From an uncultured Collinsella sp. (lineage in GTDB: Bacteria; Actinomycetota; Coriobacteriia; Coriobacteriales; Coriobacteriaceae): a stretch of DNA of 29,403 nt. Positions 10,314-19,172 of this stretch are shown piece after piece. A program made the position numbers and the translations under genes. Positions within the stretch are counted from its first letter, which is position 1, and every line of letters begins with the position of its first letter. Where the stretch lies: the NCBI GenBank assembly GCA_958453935.1, contig CAUDZT010000024.1, forward strand, positions 1 through 29,403, read 5' to 3'. The notes below the pieces were generated by a model, which was given only the letters and a program-made list of their open reading frames with translations, did not search any database and was not told where the DNA came from.

Positions 10314-11546
10314 CTAAGCTAGATCCCAAAACAGCTCGAACAGAACATTTCCATCGAGCCAGCCCAAGTGGGTGGGAGCCAGACGGGCGCGAGTGCGACC
10401 TTCGATAACATCTTTCGATGTAACGCGCCCCGCATGCCCTTTAGCATCATCGGACACCCAGGAGGCAAGGCCCAACTCGAGCGCGCGGTCGCAAGCCGCC
10501 GCCAGCTCGTCCTCGGGGATAATGTTTGCCGAGCGAACCAACAGGTCAGACCCAACGCCGCGCGTCATGCGACAGGCGAGCATCAAATCCTCGGCTGCTG
10601 CCTCGCGCTGCGACAGACACTCGGCATCAAACGTCGTCGCAGCATCGTCGCGCTGTACCAGACGCACGCGATACGCGTCGCCTCGAGCAAGTGCGCCGCA
10701 AAACAGCCCGGCCAAGCGAGCGAAGTCCCCAGCATCGAGCATGCCGGCGGCAGAGCGGCCCAGACCCAGGTAACCCTGTCCGGTCCAGTAGGCAATGTTA
10801 TGGGCGCACTCATGGCCATCAAGCGCGTAGCTCGCCACCTCATAGGGGTGATAGCCGGCCGCACCCAGACGATCACGCGCCACGTCCATACACGCGGCCT
10901 GAAAATCCTCATCAGGCTCGAGCGACTCATCGCGACACGCCATGCGATAGAGCGGCGTGCCCTCCTCGAGCGTGAGTGGATACACCGAAACATGATGCGG
11001 CGCCGCCGTCAGTACGCCATCGAGCGTGCGCTCCCAGCTCGCAGCCGTCTGTCCGGGAAGACCGCACATCAGGTCGCACGACACATCGAGGCCAGCGTCC
11101 TTCACCGTCGCGATAGCCGCAAGTGCCCGATTAGCATCGTGAATGCGGCCAATAGCAGCCAGCTCGGTATTGTCGAGGGTTTGCACGCCCAGAGAGATGC
11201 GCGTGACACCCGCCTCGGCAAGCGCGGTGGCGAGCTCAGCGGTCAGCGACTCAGGATTGGCTTCGCAAGTAAATTCAACGGGCTTGCACCACATGGAGAT
11301 ACGACGGGCAAGTTTCACCAGGCGCTCCCCAGCAAGTGACGGCGTGCCGCCGCCAATATAGACCGTGCGGACCTGCGCAAGCGCCCCGGCGTCGCCAAAG
11401 GAATCGAGGCGCGCATACAGCTGCTCAAAATAGGAATCGAGCGCAGCATCCAAATCACACAGAGCAAAGCTGCGCGAGTCAAAGTCGCAATAGCGGCATT
11501 TTTGAGCGCAAAACGGCACGTGCACGTACAGCGCGGTAACGGCCAC
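10314..11546 (-). CDS. hemW: Radical SAM heme chaperone HemW
   Basis: HemW is a radical SAM protein that binds heme and is thought to insert it into respiratory enzymes. It is often misannotated as coproporphyrinogen III oxidase HemN. The 410-residue protein has the 4Fe-4S motif CAQKCRYC at 13-20 and YIGGGTPS at 63-70, the HemW-type pattern. It starts with GTG at 11546, three bases past the dusB stop, with GGAGG upstream. The position just before dnaJ genes matches the conserved hemW(-hrcA)-dnaJ neighbourhood of Gram-positives, here without hrcA. Confidence 0.92.
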   Translation of the reverse strand: MAVTALYVHVPFCAQKCRYCDFDSRSFALCDLDAALDSYFEQLYARLDSFGDAGALAQVRTVYIGGGTPSLAGERLVKLARRISMWCKPVEFTCEANPESLTAELATALAEAGVTRISLGVQTLDNTELAAIGRIHDANRALAAIATVKDAGLDVSCDLMCGLPGQTAASWERTLDGVLTAAPHHVSVYPLTLEEGTPLYRMACRDESLEPDEDFQAACMDVARDRLGAAGYHPYEVASYALDGHECAHNIAYWTGQGYLGLGRSAAGMLDAGDFARLAGLFCGALARGDAYRVRLVQRDDAATTFDAECLSQREAAAEDLMLACRMTRGVGSDLLVRSANIIPEDELAAACDRALELGLASWVSDDAKGHAGRVTSKDVIEGRTRARLAPTHLGWLDGNVLFELFWDLA

Positions 11547-11548
11547 CC

Positions 11549-12592
11549 TTAAGCCTCCAGCGGATGATCGGGCACCGACTCACCGGCGGCAAGCGCGGCC
11601 TCGCAGACCACCACATCGCGCTCGATATCATCGACCAGCGACATGAACTCCTCGTACGTAGAGCAACGCACCACCTGAGCGCGCCAGGCGGCGGCATGGG
11701 GCATGCCCTTTAAGTACCAGCTTGCGTACGTGCGAGCACGCGACATGAGCGGCAGAAGCTCGTGCGTCAACGTCAGGTGCTCGCGCAGAGCCTCTAGGCG
11801 CTCGACCGAGGAGCGAGAAGGAACCGGCGTGCCATCGAGTGCAAGGGCTCGGGCATCGCCGAACACCCACGGATTGCCGTAGATGCCGCGCGCGATAAAC
11901 ACCGCGCTGGCACCCGAGCCGTGCAGATGCTCAGCAGCGTCCTCGGCCGAGAACACATCGCCCGAACCAATCACGGGAATCTCGACAGCGTCGGCAACCT
12001 CATCGACGACCGACCAATCGGCCTGGCCCGTGTAGAGCTGCGTGGCGCAACGACCATGCACGGCGACTGCGGCAGCCCCTGCGCCCTCAAGCATCTGGGC
12101 AAATGTCGCGGCATTGCGGTCCTCGGCATAAAAGCCCTTACGAATCTTGACGGTCACGGGCACGTGCGCCGCGCCCACCGTGGCCTCGACGATCTTCTCG
12201 GCCAGGTCGGGCGTGCGCATGAGCGCCGAGCCCTCGCCCTTGGTAACGACCTTGCGGGCGGGACATGCCATATTGATATCGATGAGCGACAGGCGATCGC
12301 CAACGCGCTCCTCGACGGCGGCGACGGCGCTCGCAAACTGATCGGGCTTGGAGCCAAAGAGCTGCACGCAAATCTGCTGCTCCTCGTCGGCCGGTAGCAC
12401 CAGGCGCCACGTCTTATTACTGGCATAGGCAAGGCCTGCCACGCTCACCATCTCGCTGTAGGCAAGGTTGGCACCGCGGCGGCGACACATGATGCGATAG
12501 GCAGGGTCGGTCACGCCCGCCATGGGAGCCATAAGGAACGGCTGCTCGGCATAGGCGCCCAGCAGCCGCAGACTATATTCGGAAAGAGCCAT
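11549..12592 (-). CDS. dusB: tRNA-dihydrouridine synthase (DusB type)
   Basis: A flavoenzyme that reduces specific uridines in tRNA to dihydrouridine using NADPH. The 347-residue TIM-barrel protein shows the FMN-binding start MAPMAGVTDPAYR (21-33) and the catalytic cysteine C110 in NMACPARKVVTKGEGSALM. A later GSGDVFS phosphate-binding loop is also visible. The start at 12592 is four bases after the lepA stop codon, indicating translational coupling. DusB is the usual single Dus type in actinobacteria; the exact uridine targets cannot be read from the sequence. Confidence 0.93.
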   Translation of the reverse strand: MALSEYSLRLLGAYAEQPFLMAPMAGVTDPAYRIMCRRRGANLAYSEMVSVAGLAYASNKTWRLVLPADEEQQICVQLFGSKPDQFASAVAAVEERVGDRLSLIDINMACPARKVVTKGEGSALMRTPDLAEKIVEATVGAAHVPVTVKIRKGFYAEDRNAATFAQMLEGAGAAAVAVHGRCATQLYTGQADWSVVDEVADAVEIPVIGSGDVFSAEDAAEHLHGSGASAVFIARGIYGNPWVFGDARALALDGTPVPSRSSVERLEALREHLTLTHELLPLMSRARTYASWYLKGMPHAAAWRAQVVRCSTYEEFMSLVDDIERDVVVCEAALAAGESVPDHPLEA

Positions 12593-12596
12593 AGAC

Positions 12597-14408
12597 CTAC
12601 TCGTCCACCTTGAGGATCGCCATAAAGGCCTCCTGCGGGACCTCGACCGATCCGATGGCCTTCATACGCTTCTTGCCCTCTTTCTGCTTCTCGAGCAGCT
12701 TGCGCTTACGCGAGATATCGCCGCCGTAGCACTTAGCAAGAACGTCCTTGCGACGGGCCTTGACGGTGGAACGGGCGATGATCTTGTTGCCGATAGCACC
12801 CTGGATGGGCACCTCGAACAGCTGACGCGGGATGATCTCCTTGAGCTTGTCGCACAGGCCACGGGCCAGGCCATATGCCTTGTCCTTATGGACGATAAAC
12901 GAAAGCGCGTCCACCTCGTCGCCCGAAAGCAGGATGTCGAGCTTGACGAGCTCAGAGGGGCGATATTCGTTGAACTCATAGTCGAGCGAGGCGTAACCCT
13001 TGGTGCGGCTCTTGAGCTGATCGAAGAAGTCCAAGATGAGCTCGGCGAGCGGCATATCGAAGCGCATCTCGACCGATTTGCTCGTCAGGTGGATCATGTC
13101 GGTCGTGACGCCGCGGTGCTCGATGGCGAGCTGCATGACGGCACCCGTATACTCAGGCGGGCAGATGATCTTTGCCTTGAGGTAGGGTTCCTCAATACGA
13201 TCGATGCGGGTGGCCTCGGGAAGGTCCTGCGGACTGCGGACATCGATCATCTCGCCGTCGGTCTTGTAGACGTGATAGTCAACTGAGGGACTCGTGGCAA
13301 TGAGGTCCAAGTTGAACTCGCGCTCCAGGCGTTCCTTGACGACTTCCATGTGCAGCAGGCCCAGGAAGCCCACGCGGAAGCCAAAGCCGAGCGCCACCGA
13401 GGTCTCGGGCTCCCACACCAACGACGGGTCGTTGACGTGCAGCTTATCGAGGGCGTCACGCAGGTTCTCGTAGTCCTTGTTGTCGATCGGGAACAGGCCC
13501 GTGTAGACCATGGGCTTGGCCTCGCGGTAGCCCGGCAGAGGCTCGGGGCAGGGGTTCGAAGCCCACGTAAGGGTATCGCCCACGCGCACAGCCTCGGGGT
13601 CCTTCAGACCCGTGACCACATAGCCAACCTCGCCGACGGTCAGAGCATCGACCGGCGTCTCAGCAGGGCGCTTGACGCCCACGCCGTCGACCAAGAAGTC
13701 ACCCTTGGCCTGCATCATGCGCAGGGTATCGCCCTTTTTGATAGAGCCGTCAAAGACGCGCACCGTGGCGACGACACCACGATACTCGTCGAAGTACGAA
13801 TCCAGGATGAGTGCCTTGAGCGGCGCGTTCGCATCGCCCTTGGGCGGAGAGATCAAAAAGACAATGGACTCCAGCAGATCGTGAATGCCCTCGCCGGTCT
13901 TGCCCGAGACGCACACGGCATCATCGGCGGGAATCGCCAGGTCGTCCTCGATCTCGGTCTTAACCTCGTCGGGATGGGCCGAGGGCAGGTCGATCTTGTT
14001 GATGGCGGGCACAATGTCCAGATTGGCGTTCATGGCGAGCGTCGCGTTGGAGACGGTCTGTGCCTCGACACCCTGAGTGGCGTCGACGACGAGCACCGCG
14101 CCCTCACAAGCGGCCAGCGAACGCGAGACCTCGTAGGTAAAGTCTACATGGCCCGGCGTATCGATGAGGTTGAACTGATACGTCTCGCCGTCGTCGGCGT
14201 CATAGGACACGCGGACGGCGTTGGACTTGATCGTGATGCCGCGCTCGCGCTCGATATCCATGGTGTCGAGCAGCTGCGACTCCATGTCGCGCTCGTCGAC
14301 GGTATGGGTGAGCTCGAGGATGCGGTCGCTGATCGTAGACTTGCCATGGTCAATGTGCGCAACGATTGAGAAGTTGCGGATGTGGGAAATGTCAATTGAA
14401 GTATTCAT
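12597..14408 (-). CDS. lepA: Elongation factor 4 (LepA)
   Basis: LepA is a ribosome-bound translational GTPase that can back-translocate stalled ribosomes and aids 30S biogenesis. The 603-residue product has the P-loop AHIDHGKST (17-25), DTPGHVDF, NKIDLP, EF-G-like domains II, III and V, and the LepA-specific C-terminal domain (AIGSVEVPQEAFMAIL). The start at 14408 (MNTSIDISHIRNFS) matches the family; the frame runs back to 14468 but that stretch lies inside the rpsT terminator. No clear ribosome site is present, and a TAAGAT box sits 7 bases before the ATG, so the mRNA could be leaderless. Confidence 0.97.
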   Translation of the reverse strand: MNTSIDISHIRNFSIVAHIDHGKSTISDRILELTHTVDERDMESQLLDTMDIERERGITIKSNAVRVSYDADDGETYQFNLIDTPGHVDFTYEVSRSLAACEGAVLVVDATQGVEAQTVSNATLAMNANLDIVPAINKIDLPSAHPDEVKTEIEDDLAIPADDAVCVSGKTGEGIHDLLESIVFLISPPKGDANAPLKALILDSYFDEYRGVVATVRVFDGSIKKGDTLRMMQAKGDFLVDGVGVKRPAETPVDALTVGEVGYVVTGLKDPEAVRVGDTLTWASNPCPEPLPGYREAKPMVYTGLFPIDNKDYENLRDALDKLHVNDPSLVWEPETSVALGFGFRVGFLGLLHMEVVKERLEREFNLDLIATSPSVDYHVYKTDGEMIDVRSPQDLPEATRIDRIEEPYLKAKIICPPEYTGAVMQLAIEHRGVTTDMIHLTSKSVEMRFDMPLAELILDFFDQLKSRTKGYASLDYEFNEYRPSELVKLDILLSGDEVDALSFIVHKDKAYGLARGLCDKLKEIIPRQLFEVPIQGAIGNKIIARSTVKARRKDVLAKCYGGDISRKRKLLEKQKEGKKRMKAIGSVEVPQEAFMAILKVDE

Positions 14409-14415
14409 GCGGACT

Positions 14416-14421
14416 ATCTTA
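14416..14421 (-). promoter_or_regulatory. Possible -10 box of lepA giving a leaderless mRNA
   Basis: TAAGAT lies between the rpsT terminator and lepA. Seven bases separate it from the lepA ATG, which would place the transcription start at or very near the A of the start codon. No convincing -35 box is seen because that position falls in the T-tract of the upstream terminator. Confidence 0.35.
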
Positions 14422-14432
14422 CCCGAGCGGTA

Positions 14433-14468
14433 CAAAAAATGGAGCCTGTTCCATAAAACAGGCTCCAT
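14433..14468 (-). terminator. Rho-independent terminator of rpsT
   Basis: A perfect 12-bp stem (14457-14468 with 14439-14450), a 6-base loop and a run of six T on the minus strand. It ends 25 bases before the lepA start, so lepA must have its own promoter or rely on read-through. Confidence 0.95.
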
Positions 14469-14504
14469 TTATGCGCGTAATCTGTGTAGTGTGAAATTTA
14501 CAAC

Positions 14505-14771
14505 TTAGGCGTTGATGCTGTTCACGAGCTTGGCAAGACCGGACTTGCGGTTGGAAGCCTGGTTCTTGTGGATAACATGCTTGGCGGCAGCCATGTCGAG
14601 ACGCTTGGTAACGGTCTTGAGGGCAGCCTGGGCCTTCTCGGCGTCGCCCTCGGCGACGGCGGACTGGACGTGCTTGGTCAGCGTCTTGAGCTCGGACTTG
14701 ACAGCCTTGTTACGCATGCGAGCTGCCTCATTGGTGCGGATACGCTTCTTCTGAGACTTGATGTTTGCCAC
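14505..14771 (-). CDS. rpsT: 30S ribosomal protein S20
   Basis: S20 is a helical 16S rRNA-binding protein. The 88-residue product begins VANIKSQKKRIRTNEAAR and is Lys- and Arg-rich throughout, as the family is. The start is taken as GTG at 14771 because it gives the conserved A-N-I-K-S-Q-K-K-R beginning and has AAAGGAA upstream; the longer frame to 14840 is unconserved. It is a single-gene unit, with a promoter at 14847-14855 and a strong terminator directly downstream. It lies next to holA and lepA, a gene order common in Gram-positives. Confidence 0.97.
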   Translation of the reverse strand: MANIKSQKKRIRTNEAARMRNKAVKSELKTLTKHVQSAVAEGDAEKAQAALKTVTKRLDMAAAKHVIHKNQASNRKSGLAKLVNSINA

Positions 14772-14846
14772 TTCTGGAGTTCCTTTCGAGTTCCTTGCAA
14801 AAAATGTATGACACCTCTGAGACACGGTGAGGTCATGCAAGCGCCT

Positions 14847-14855
14847 ACTATAGCA
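14847..14855 (-). promoter_or_regulatory. Extended -10 promoter of rpsT
   Basis: TGCTATAGT: a TATAGT -10 box (14847-14852) with an upstream TGC. It lies about 75 bases before the rpsT start codon. No good -35 box is seen, as expected for extended -10 promoters. The ten bases GTGCTATAGT occur identically before rpmB. Confidence 0.65.
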
Positions 14856-14904
14856 CGCTCCCCCTCAAAGGAATAGAACGAATTTGTCAAATAGGCAGGT
14901 ATCA

Positions 14905-15867
14905 TCACGATTTTCTCAAGATGTTCGTAATCCAGAGCAAAAGCGCGGTCTCAGAATCGGCAGAGCCCTTGAGCGCGAGCTCCACATCGACCGCACCCTC
15001 GAGCGCTGCGACGAGCTCTGCCATCGAAAAGCGACGCGCCCAAGTCAGGTGATTCTTGACCTGCCAGGACTGGAGCTTGAGCGTTGCGGCCAGCTCACGA
15101 CCCTGTCCACGCGCATCGAGCGCCTTGGCGACGATCAGCTCACGGATGCGACCGCACAGCAGCGTGTAGGTCCACACATAGCTCTTGGCGGGCAGCAGAT
15201 TGAAGAGCTCGAGCGATCGCCGCATATCGCGAGCCGAGACGGCGTTGAGGAAGTCCCAGGGTTGAACCTCGGCCGTACGGACAATCCAGCGCTCAACATC
15301 GGCAAGTTCAATCTGAGGCGACTCGACCATCTGGGCAAGCTTAGCCAAGTCGTTATCGAGCATGCGCGTGTTTTCGCCCGAACGCGAGACGAGCTCCTCG
15401 GCGGCCGCCGTCGAAATCGACTTACCGCGCTGCGTCGCCATCTGCTGAACACGGCGCGGCAGTTCCCAGCGCTTGGTACCCGAGCAATCGACGATAGCCT
15501 TCTTGTCGATCTTGGCGATTGCCTTATACAGGCGCGTATTCTTGGCAAGTGAGTCGGCGATGATGAGGCAGACCGTAGTGGGGCTGGGACTCGCCAGATA
15601 CCCAACGAGCGGCTCCGAGACCGCCTTGGCGAGCTTTGAGCAGCCATCGAGGATTACCAGACGAAACTCGCTGCCCATCGGAAAGGTGTTAAGCGATCCG
15701 ATAATGGACTCGATATCGGGGCCCTTGGTCATGTCTCGCTCGTCGAGGTTGAACTCGACCATACCCGACTTTTCCAGACGCGCTTTCATACGCGAGACGG
15801 CGTGATCGCGCTTAACTCCGTCGGTACCGACGATCAGATATGCCGGCAGCAAACCGGTTTCGGACAT
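14905..15867 (-). CDS. holA: DNA polymerase III subunit delta
   Basis: HolA is the delta subunit that opens the beta sliding clamp within the clamp loader. The 320-residue protein begins LLPAYLIVGTDGVKRDHAVSRM, the family start. It then shows the Gram-positive delta pattern of an AAA+-like fold without a P-loop (LVILDGCSKLAKAV, VCLIIADSLAKNTRLY). The start at 15867 is favoured by GGGAGGGG just upstream. The order comEA-comEC-holA-rpsT is a well known linkage in Gram-positives. The gene ends 133 bases before rpsT, whose own promoter occupies that gap. Confidence 0.93.
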   Translation of the reverse strand: MSETGLLPAYLIVGTDGVKRDHAVSRMKARLEKSGMVEFNLDERDMTKGPDIESIIGSLNTFPMGSEFRLVILDGCSKLAKAVSEPLVGYLASPSPTTVCLIIADSLAKNTRLYKAIAKIDKKAIVDCSGTKRWELPRRVQQMATQRGKSISTAAAEELVSRSGENTRMLDNDLAKLAQMVESPQIELADVERWIVRTAEVQPWDFLNAVSARDMRRSLELFNLLPAKSYVWTYTLLCGRIRELIVAKALDARGQGRELAATLKLQSWQVKNHLTWARRFSMAELVAALEGAVDVELALKGSADSETALLLWITNILRKS

Positions 15868-15945
15868 TGCGCTCCCCTCCCGCAGGCCTTCGCATTCGTT
15901 CCGTGCCATTCTAGCCCAGGGGCCCACCACACGCCAACGACGTCG

Positions 15946-18249
15946 TCACGGTCGCTGGCATCGCATCACAAAGCCATTCGCAGTCGGTGCGACGGTAATG
16001 TCGCCGTGTTCGATGGTACACGCGAACACACCACCCGCATCCTTAACGGCATCGATGCAGGCATCGGACGGATGGCCGTATCGATTCCCCTCACCGGCGC
16101 TTGCGAGGGAAAGCTCGGGCTTCAGGACGTCCAGCAACTCACCATCGACTGAAACCTTGGAGCCGTGATGCCCAAGTTTAAGGACATCGATGTCCCCCAC
16201 CTCCTGCACGAATTCCCGCTCTTGGTCGAGCTCGGCATCACCGGTGAGGAGCATACGCAGGCCCTTGCCTTCCTGAACATAAGAGAGCAGAAGGACAAGC
16301 GAGTCCTCATTTCCCTCGCCATCCACGGACTCGAATGGCCACATCACGCGGGCGCAAAATGAGCCGATGTCGACCATATCCCCACGGCGCACCTGCCGAT
16401 ACTCCACGCCAGGTCGGTTCAATACCTCGGCAGGAGCATCCTCCAGCGCATCCGCCGCCACGGCAATCGTTCCGACCGAAAACTGTTCGAGCACGGCAGG
16501 CAGACCACCCCAGTGGTCCTCATCCCAATGCGTCACAAAGACGGCGTCGATATGGTGCACGTTATTGCGAACCAACGCCGCCACCACGCGCTCGTCGAGT
16601 CCGCAGTCGACGAGCGCAACTGCGCCGCCCTGGCGGATAAGAATCGCATCGGCCTGGCCCACATCGAGCACCGTCACCGAAGGCGGAGCGAATCGATCCC
16701 AATAGACGTACGGAATCGCAGCCAAGAGCATCAGGCATGCAAGCCCCACCGCCATAGGACGTGCACGAGGACGCGGCCACCAGACCAGCAGAACCACCAG
16801 AAAACACGGCACTAAGTAAATCCACATGCTATCGGGCGGCACATTCACGGATGCACCCGGCACGGCGGCAAACAGCTGCTCGAAGAACAGCGCGCAACGG
16901 GCGGCAATCATGGGCACAACGAGCGCCCAAGTCCGCAACGGTGCCACGAACGAAAAGGGAACCAACACGATCGACACAGCGAGCAGTACGCTCACCACCG
17001 GACCGAGGACAGCATTTGCCAGCGGAGCAATGAGCGAGAACGTACCGAAGGCAGGAACGGTAATGGGAAGTGTCGCCAGTTGCGAGCACAGCGTGACGGA
17101 AAGCATGCCGGCAACGCCCGATGGCAAGCCCAGCTCACCCAAAGCGTAGGTCGCATAAGAGCAAAAGCACAGAATGGCTAAGACGCTGGCACATGATAGC
17201 TGAAAGCCCATCTCGAACAGCACCGTCGGCCGCAGTAGCACAAAGATGGACATGGTTACGAAGAGTGCCGAAAGGCCGTGCCGACGACGCCCCGCGTCGT
17301 TTACGACAAGCGTCACGAACACCATGCAGCACGCGCGCACGGCCGAGGGAGACGCGCCCGTAAAGGCAGCGTAGCCCACAAGCGTTATCGCCAATATCGC
17401 CCGCTGAAGACCACGTGAGCACCGAGCCTTTTGCAATACGCCCTCGATTACAAACCCCACGATAGCCAAATGGCTGCCCGAGACGGCGATAAGATGTGCC
17501 GTTCCCGTCACAGAAAACCAGTCGCCCGCCGGCTGGGCGCGCAGCTCGGCCGAACGACCGCAGACGACACCGGCTATGAGCGCACGCGCCGGGTCGGTCG
17601 CAGGCGCGATGGACGCAAGCAGCCCATTTCGCAGCCGAAGCAGCGGCCCCGGAGAACCCTCATCGACCGACACAATCCGAACGGCTTTAACCTTACGCAC
17701 CTCGCCTCGGAGCATGCGCGATCGTCCATATGCATCGTTCTCAAAACGCGAAACGCGACCGATAACACGCACGTGCGCCCCGACCTTGAGCTCACGATCA
17801 CACGATAGGCGAACCGTTGCCAAGTTCTTACCGTCCGCGCGTGCCTCGCAGGTATAGGAATACACGTCGTCGTTTATGGATGGATCACCCTGCACGACAA
17901 ACTCGAGGCCGCTTGCCGCTCGACCGTCGAGCGCCTTCGAGGCGCTGAGCACACCCACAGCCCACCACGCCGAGACGACCGCTCCCGCCACGAGACCGGC
18001 GGACGCGGCATACAGCCACCGCTTCAAAGGGGCAAGCCGCGCACAAGAGTGAGCCAGCACAACGAAAACCGCTGCCGCAACGGGAATGGCCCATAGCGGC
18101 CCGACCGCCGTCGCCCGCTCCCTCAGCAGCGCATCAGCGGCTATGCTGAGCACCAAGGCGCAGCTCACGCACATGCCGGCACACAGGGCCATCGTCCACG
18201 GAATCAGGGGTCGCGGAGGCATCACGTGCTCGCGCTCGGTCGCGCTCAT
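15946..18249 (-). CDS. comEC: DNA uptake channel protein ComEC/Rec2
   Basis: ComEC is the membrane channel that brings single-stranded DNA into the cell during natural transformation. The 767-residue protein has two or three N-terminal membrane helices and an OB-like DUF4131 region. The Competence membrane domain follows (about 220-500, with GTAHLIAVSGSHLAIVG). A C-terminal metallo-beta-lactamase-like domain (about 526-767) has HWDEDHWGG at 574-582, then TGD and GHHGS; this domain is proposed to degrade the non-transported strand. The ATG at 18249 overlaps the comEA stop (ATGA). The reading frame is intact, with the usual length, so the gene looks functional. Confidence 0.94.
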   Translation of the reverse strand: MSATEREHVMPPRPLIPWTMALCAGMCVSCALVLSIAADALLRERATAVGPLWAIPVAAAVFVVLAHSCARLAPLKRWLYAASAGLVAGAVVSAWWAVGVLSASKALDGRAASGLEFVVQGDPSINDDVYSYTCEARADGKNLATVRLSCDRELKVGAHVRVIGRVSRFENDAYGRSRMLRGEVRKVKAVRIVSVDEGSPGPLLRLRNGLLASIAPATDPARALIAGVVCGRSAELRAQPAGDWFSVTGTAHLIAVSGSHLAIVGFVIEGVLQKARCSRGLQRAILAITLVGYAAFTGASPSAVRACCMVFVTLVVNDAGRRRHGLSALFVTMSIFVLLRPTVLFEMGFQLSCASVLAILCFCSYATYALGELGLPSGVAGMLSVTLCSQLATLPITVPAFGTFSLIAPLANAVLGPVVSVLLAVSIVLVPFSFVAPLRTWALVVPMIAARCALFFEQLFAAVPGASVNVPPDSMWIYLVPCFLVVLLVWWPRPRARPMAVGLACLMLLAAIPYVYWDRFAPPSVTVLDVGQADAILIRQGGAVALVDCGLDERVVAALVRNNVHHIDAVFVTHWDEDHWGGLPAVLEQFSVGTIAVAADALEDAPAEVLNRPGVEYRQVRRGDMVDIGSFCARVMWPFESVDGEGNEDSLVLLLSYVQEGKGLRMLLTGDAELDQEREFVQEVGDIDVLKLGHHGSKVSVDGELLDVLKPELSLASAGEGNRYGHPSDACIDAVKDAGGVFACTIEHGDITVAPTANGFVMRCQRP

Positions 18250-18959
18250 ACGCAGATGCAATCTTTGATTTTGGCAAGCTTCTTCTCGCCGATTCCCGAC
18301 ACACGCATCAGATCGTCAACCGAGGCGAAAGCACCGTTCTTTGTCCGCTCATCGATAATCGACTGGGCCATGGAGGGGCCGATGCCCGAAAGCGTCTGCA
18401 GCTCTTCTGCGCTTGCCGTATTGATGTTTACTAGGCCTGTTGCGCCACTAACGCCCGACGATGCGGAAGTCCCACCATCAACACCGGCTTCCGCAATGGA
18501 CGCCTGCTGCTCCCCTACCGTTGGAACGTGAATTTTTTGTCCATCAGTGACCTTGGATGCACGATTAAGCCCCGTAACGTCTGCTTCGGGCGCCAGCCCG
18601 CCGGCGGCATCAATCGCCTGAGCCACCCGCGCCCCGTCTTTGAGGCGATATACACCGGGTGACACCACGGCGCCATCAACATCGACATAGACCTCTGCCG
18701 CGGCAGACGCCTTAGGCGAAGAGCCTTCGGATGTCTTTCCGCTCGAAGCATCGCCGGATCCCGGCTCCACTAACGTGCCCGAACCATCAGTGCGCTCAAA
18801 CGACACACCGCCGGCACCGCCGCCAAGGTTCGCCATCGCCAGCCCACTCGCCATCGCAATGACGACCAGTATCGCCATCACCACTGCCTTATGACCGAGC
18901 AGTTTGCCCGCCCAGCGGTCCATCTTTTTGACTCGTTCGTGTTGTTCGCGCTGCGCCAT
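18246..18959 (-). CDS. comEA: Competence DNA receptor ComEA
   Basis: ComEA is the membrane-anchored receptor for double-stranded DNA in transformation. The 237-residue protein has a short cytoplasmic start and one membrane helix (about 24-43, VVMAILVVIAMASGLAMA). A Gly/Ser-rich linker follows, then an SLBB domain (about 89-147, VYVDVDGAVVSPGVYRL). A helix-hairpin-helix DNA-binding domain closes the protein (about 176-234, LVNINTASAEELQTLSGIG). This is the standard Gram-positive ComEA layout. The start at 18959 has GGGAGG upstream; the frame extending to 19037 has no support. It overlaps comEC by four bases. Confidence 0.94.
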   Translation of the reverse strand: MAQREQHERVKKMDRWAGKLLGHKAVVMAILVVIAMASGLAMANLGGGAGGVSFERTDGSGTLVEPGSGDASSGKTSEGSSPKASAAAEVYVDVDGAVVSPGVYRLKDGARVAQAIDAAGGLAPEADVTGLNRASKVTDGQKIHVPTVGEQQASIAEAGVDGGTSASSGVSGATGLVNINTASAEELQTLSGIGPSMAQSIIDERTKNGAFASVDDLMRVSGIGEKKLAKIKDCICV

Positions 18960-19021
18960 AGCAAAACCTCCCAACACCATCGTGTCAGGAAAGGAGCTCC
19001 ACAACAGCCACGCCCCAAAAC

Positions 19022-19048
19022 CGGTTTTTGCGGTCAAACCAAAAACCG
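19022..19048 (-). promoter_or_regulatory. Hairpin upstream of comEA
   Basis: A 9-bp perfect inverted repeat CGGTTTTTG/CAAAAACCG (19040-19048 with 19022-19030), loop of 9, lies about 65 bases before comEA. It sits in an unusually T-rich stretch with repeated GGTTTT words on the minus strand. It could be an operator or an RNA stem; no T-run follows, so it is not a terminator. The rest of the 18960-19132 gap shows no gene. Confidence 0.35.
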
Positions 19049-19129
19049 ACCAAAACCTTGCACAAATCTGTCCATTTATTCAGGCACACGTCAGCAAATG
19101 AACGCTTAGCCGCAAAATGCCCAGATAGC

Positions 19130-19162
19130 AAAAGACCGACGATGCAGGCGCATCGTCGGTCT
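19130..19162 (-). terminator. Rho-independent terminator after thiI
   Basis: A perfect 12-bp stem (19151-19162 with 19133-19144), 6-base loop, followed by TTTT on the minus strand. It lies 11 bases after the thiI stop and separates the mihF-gmk-rpoZ-thiI unit from comEA. Confidence 0.92.
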
Positions 19163-19172
19163 ATGCACAAAT

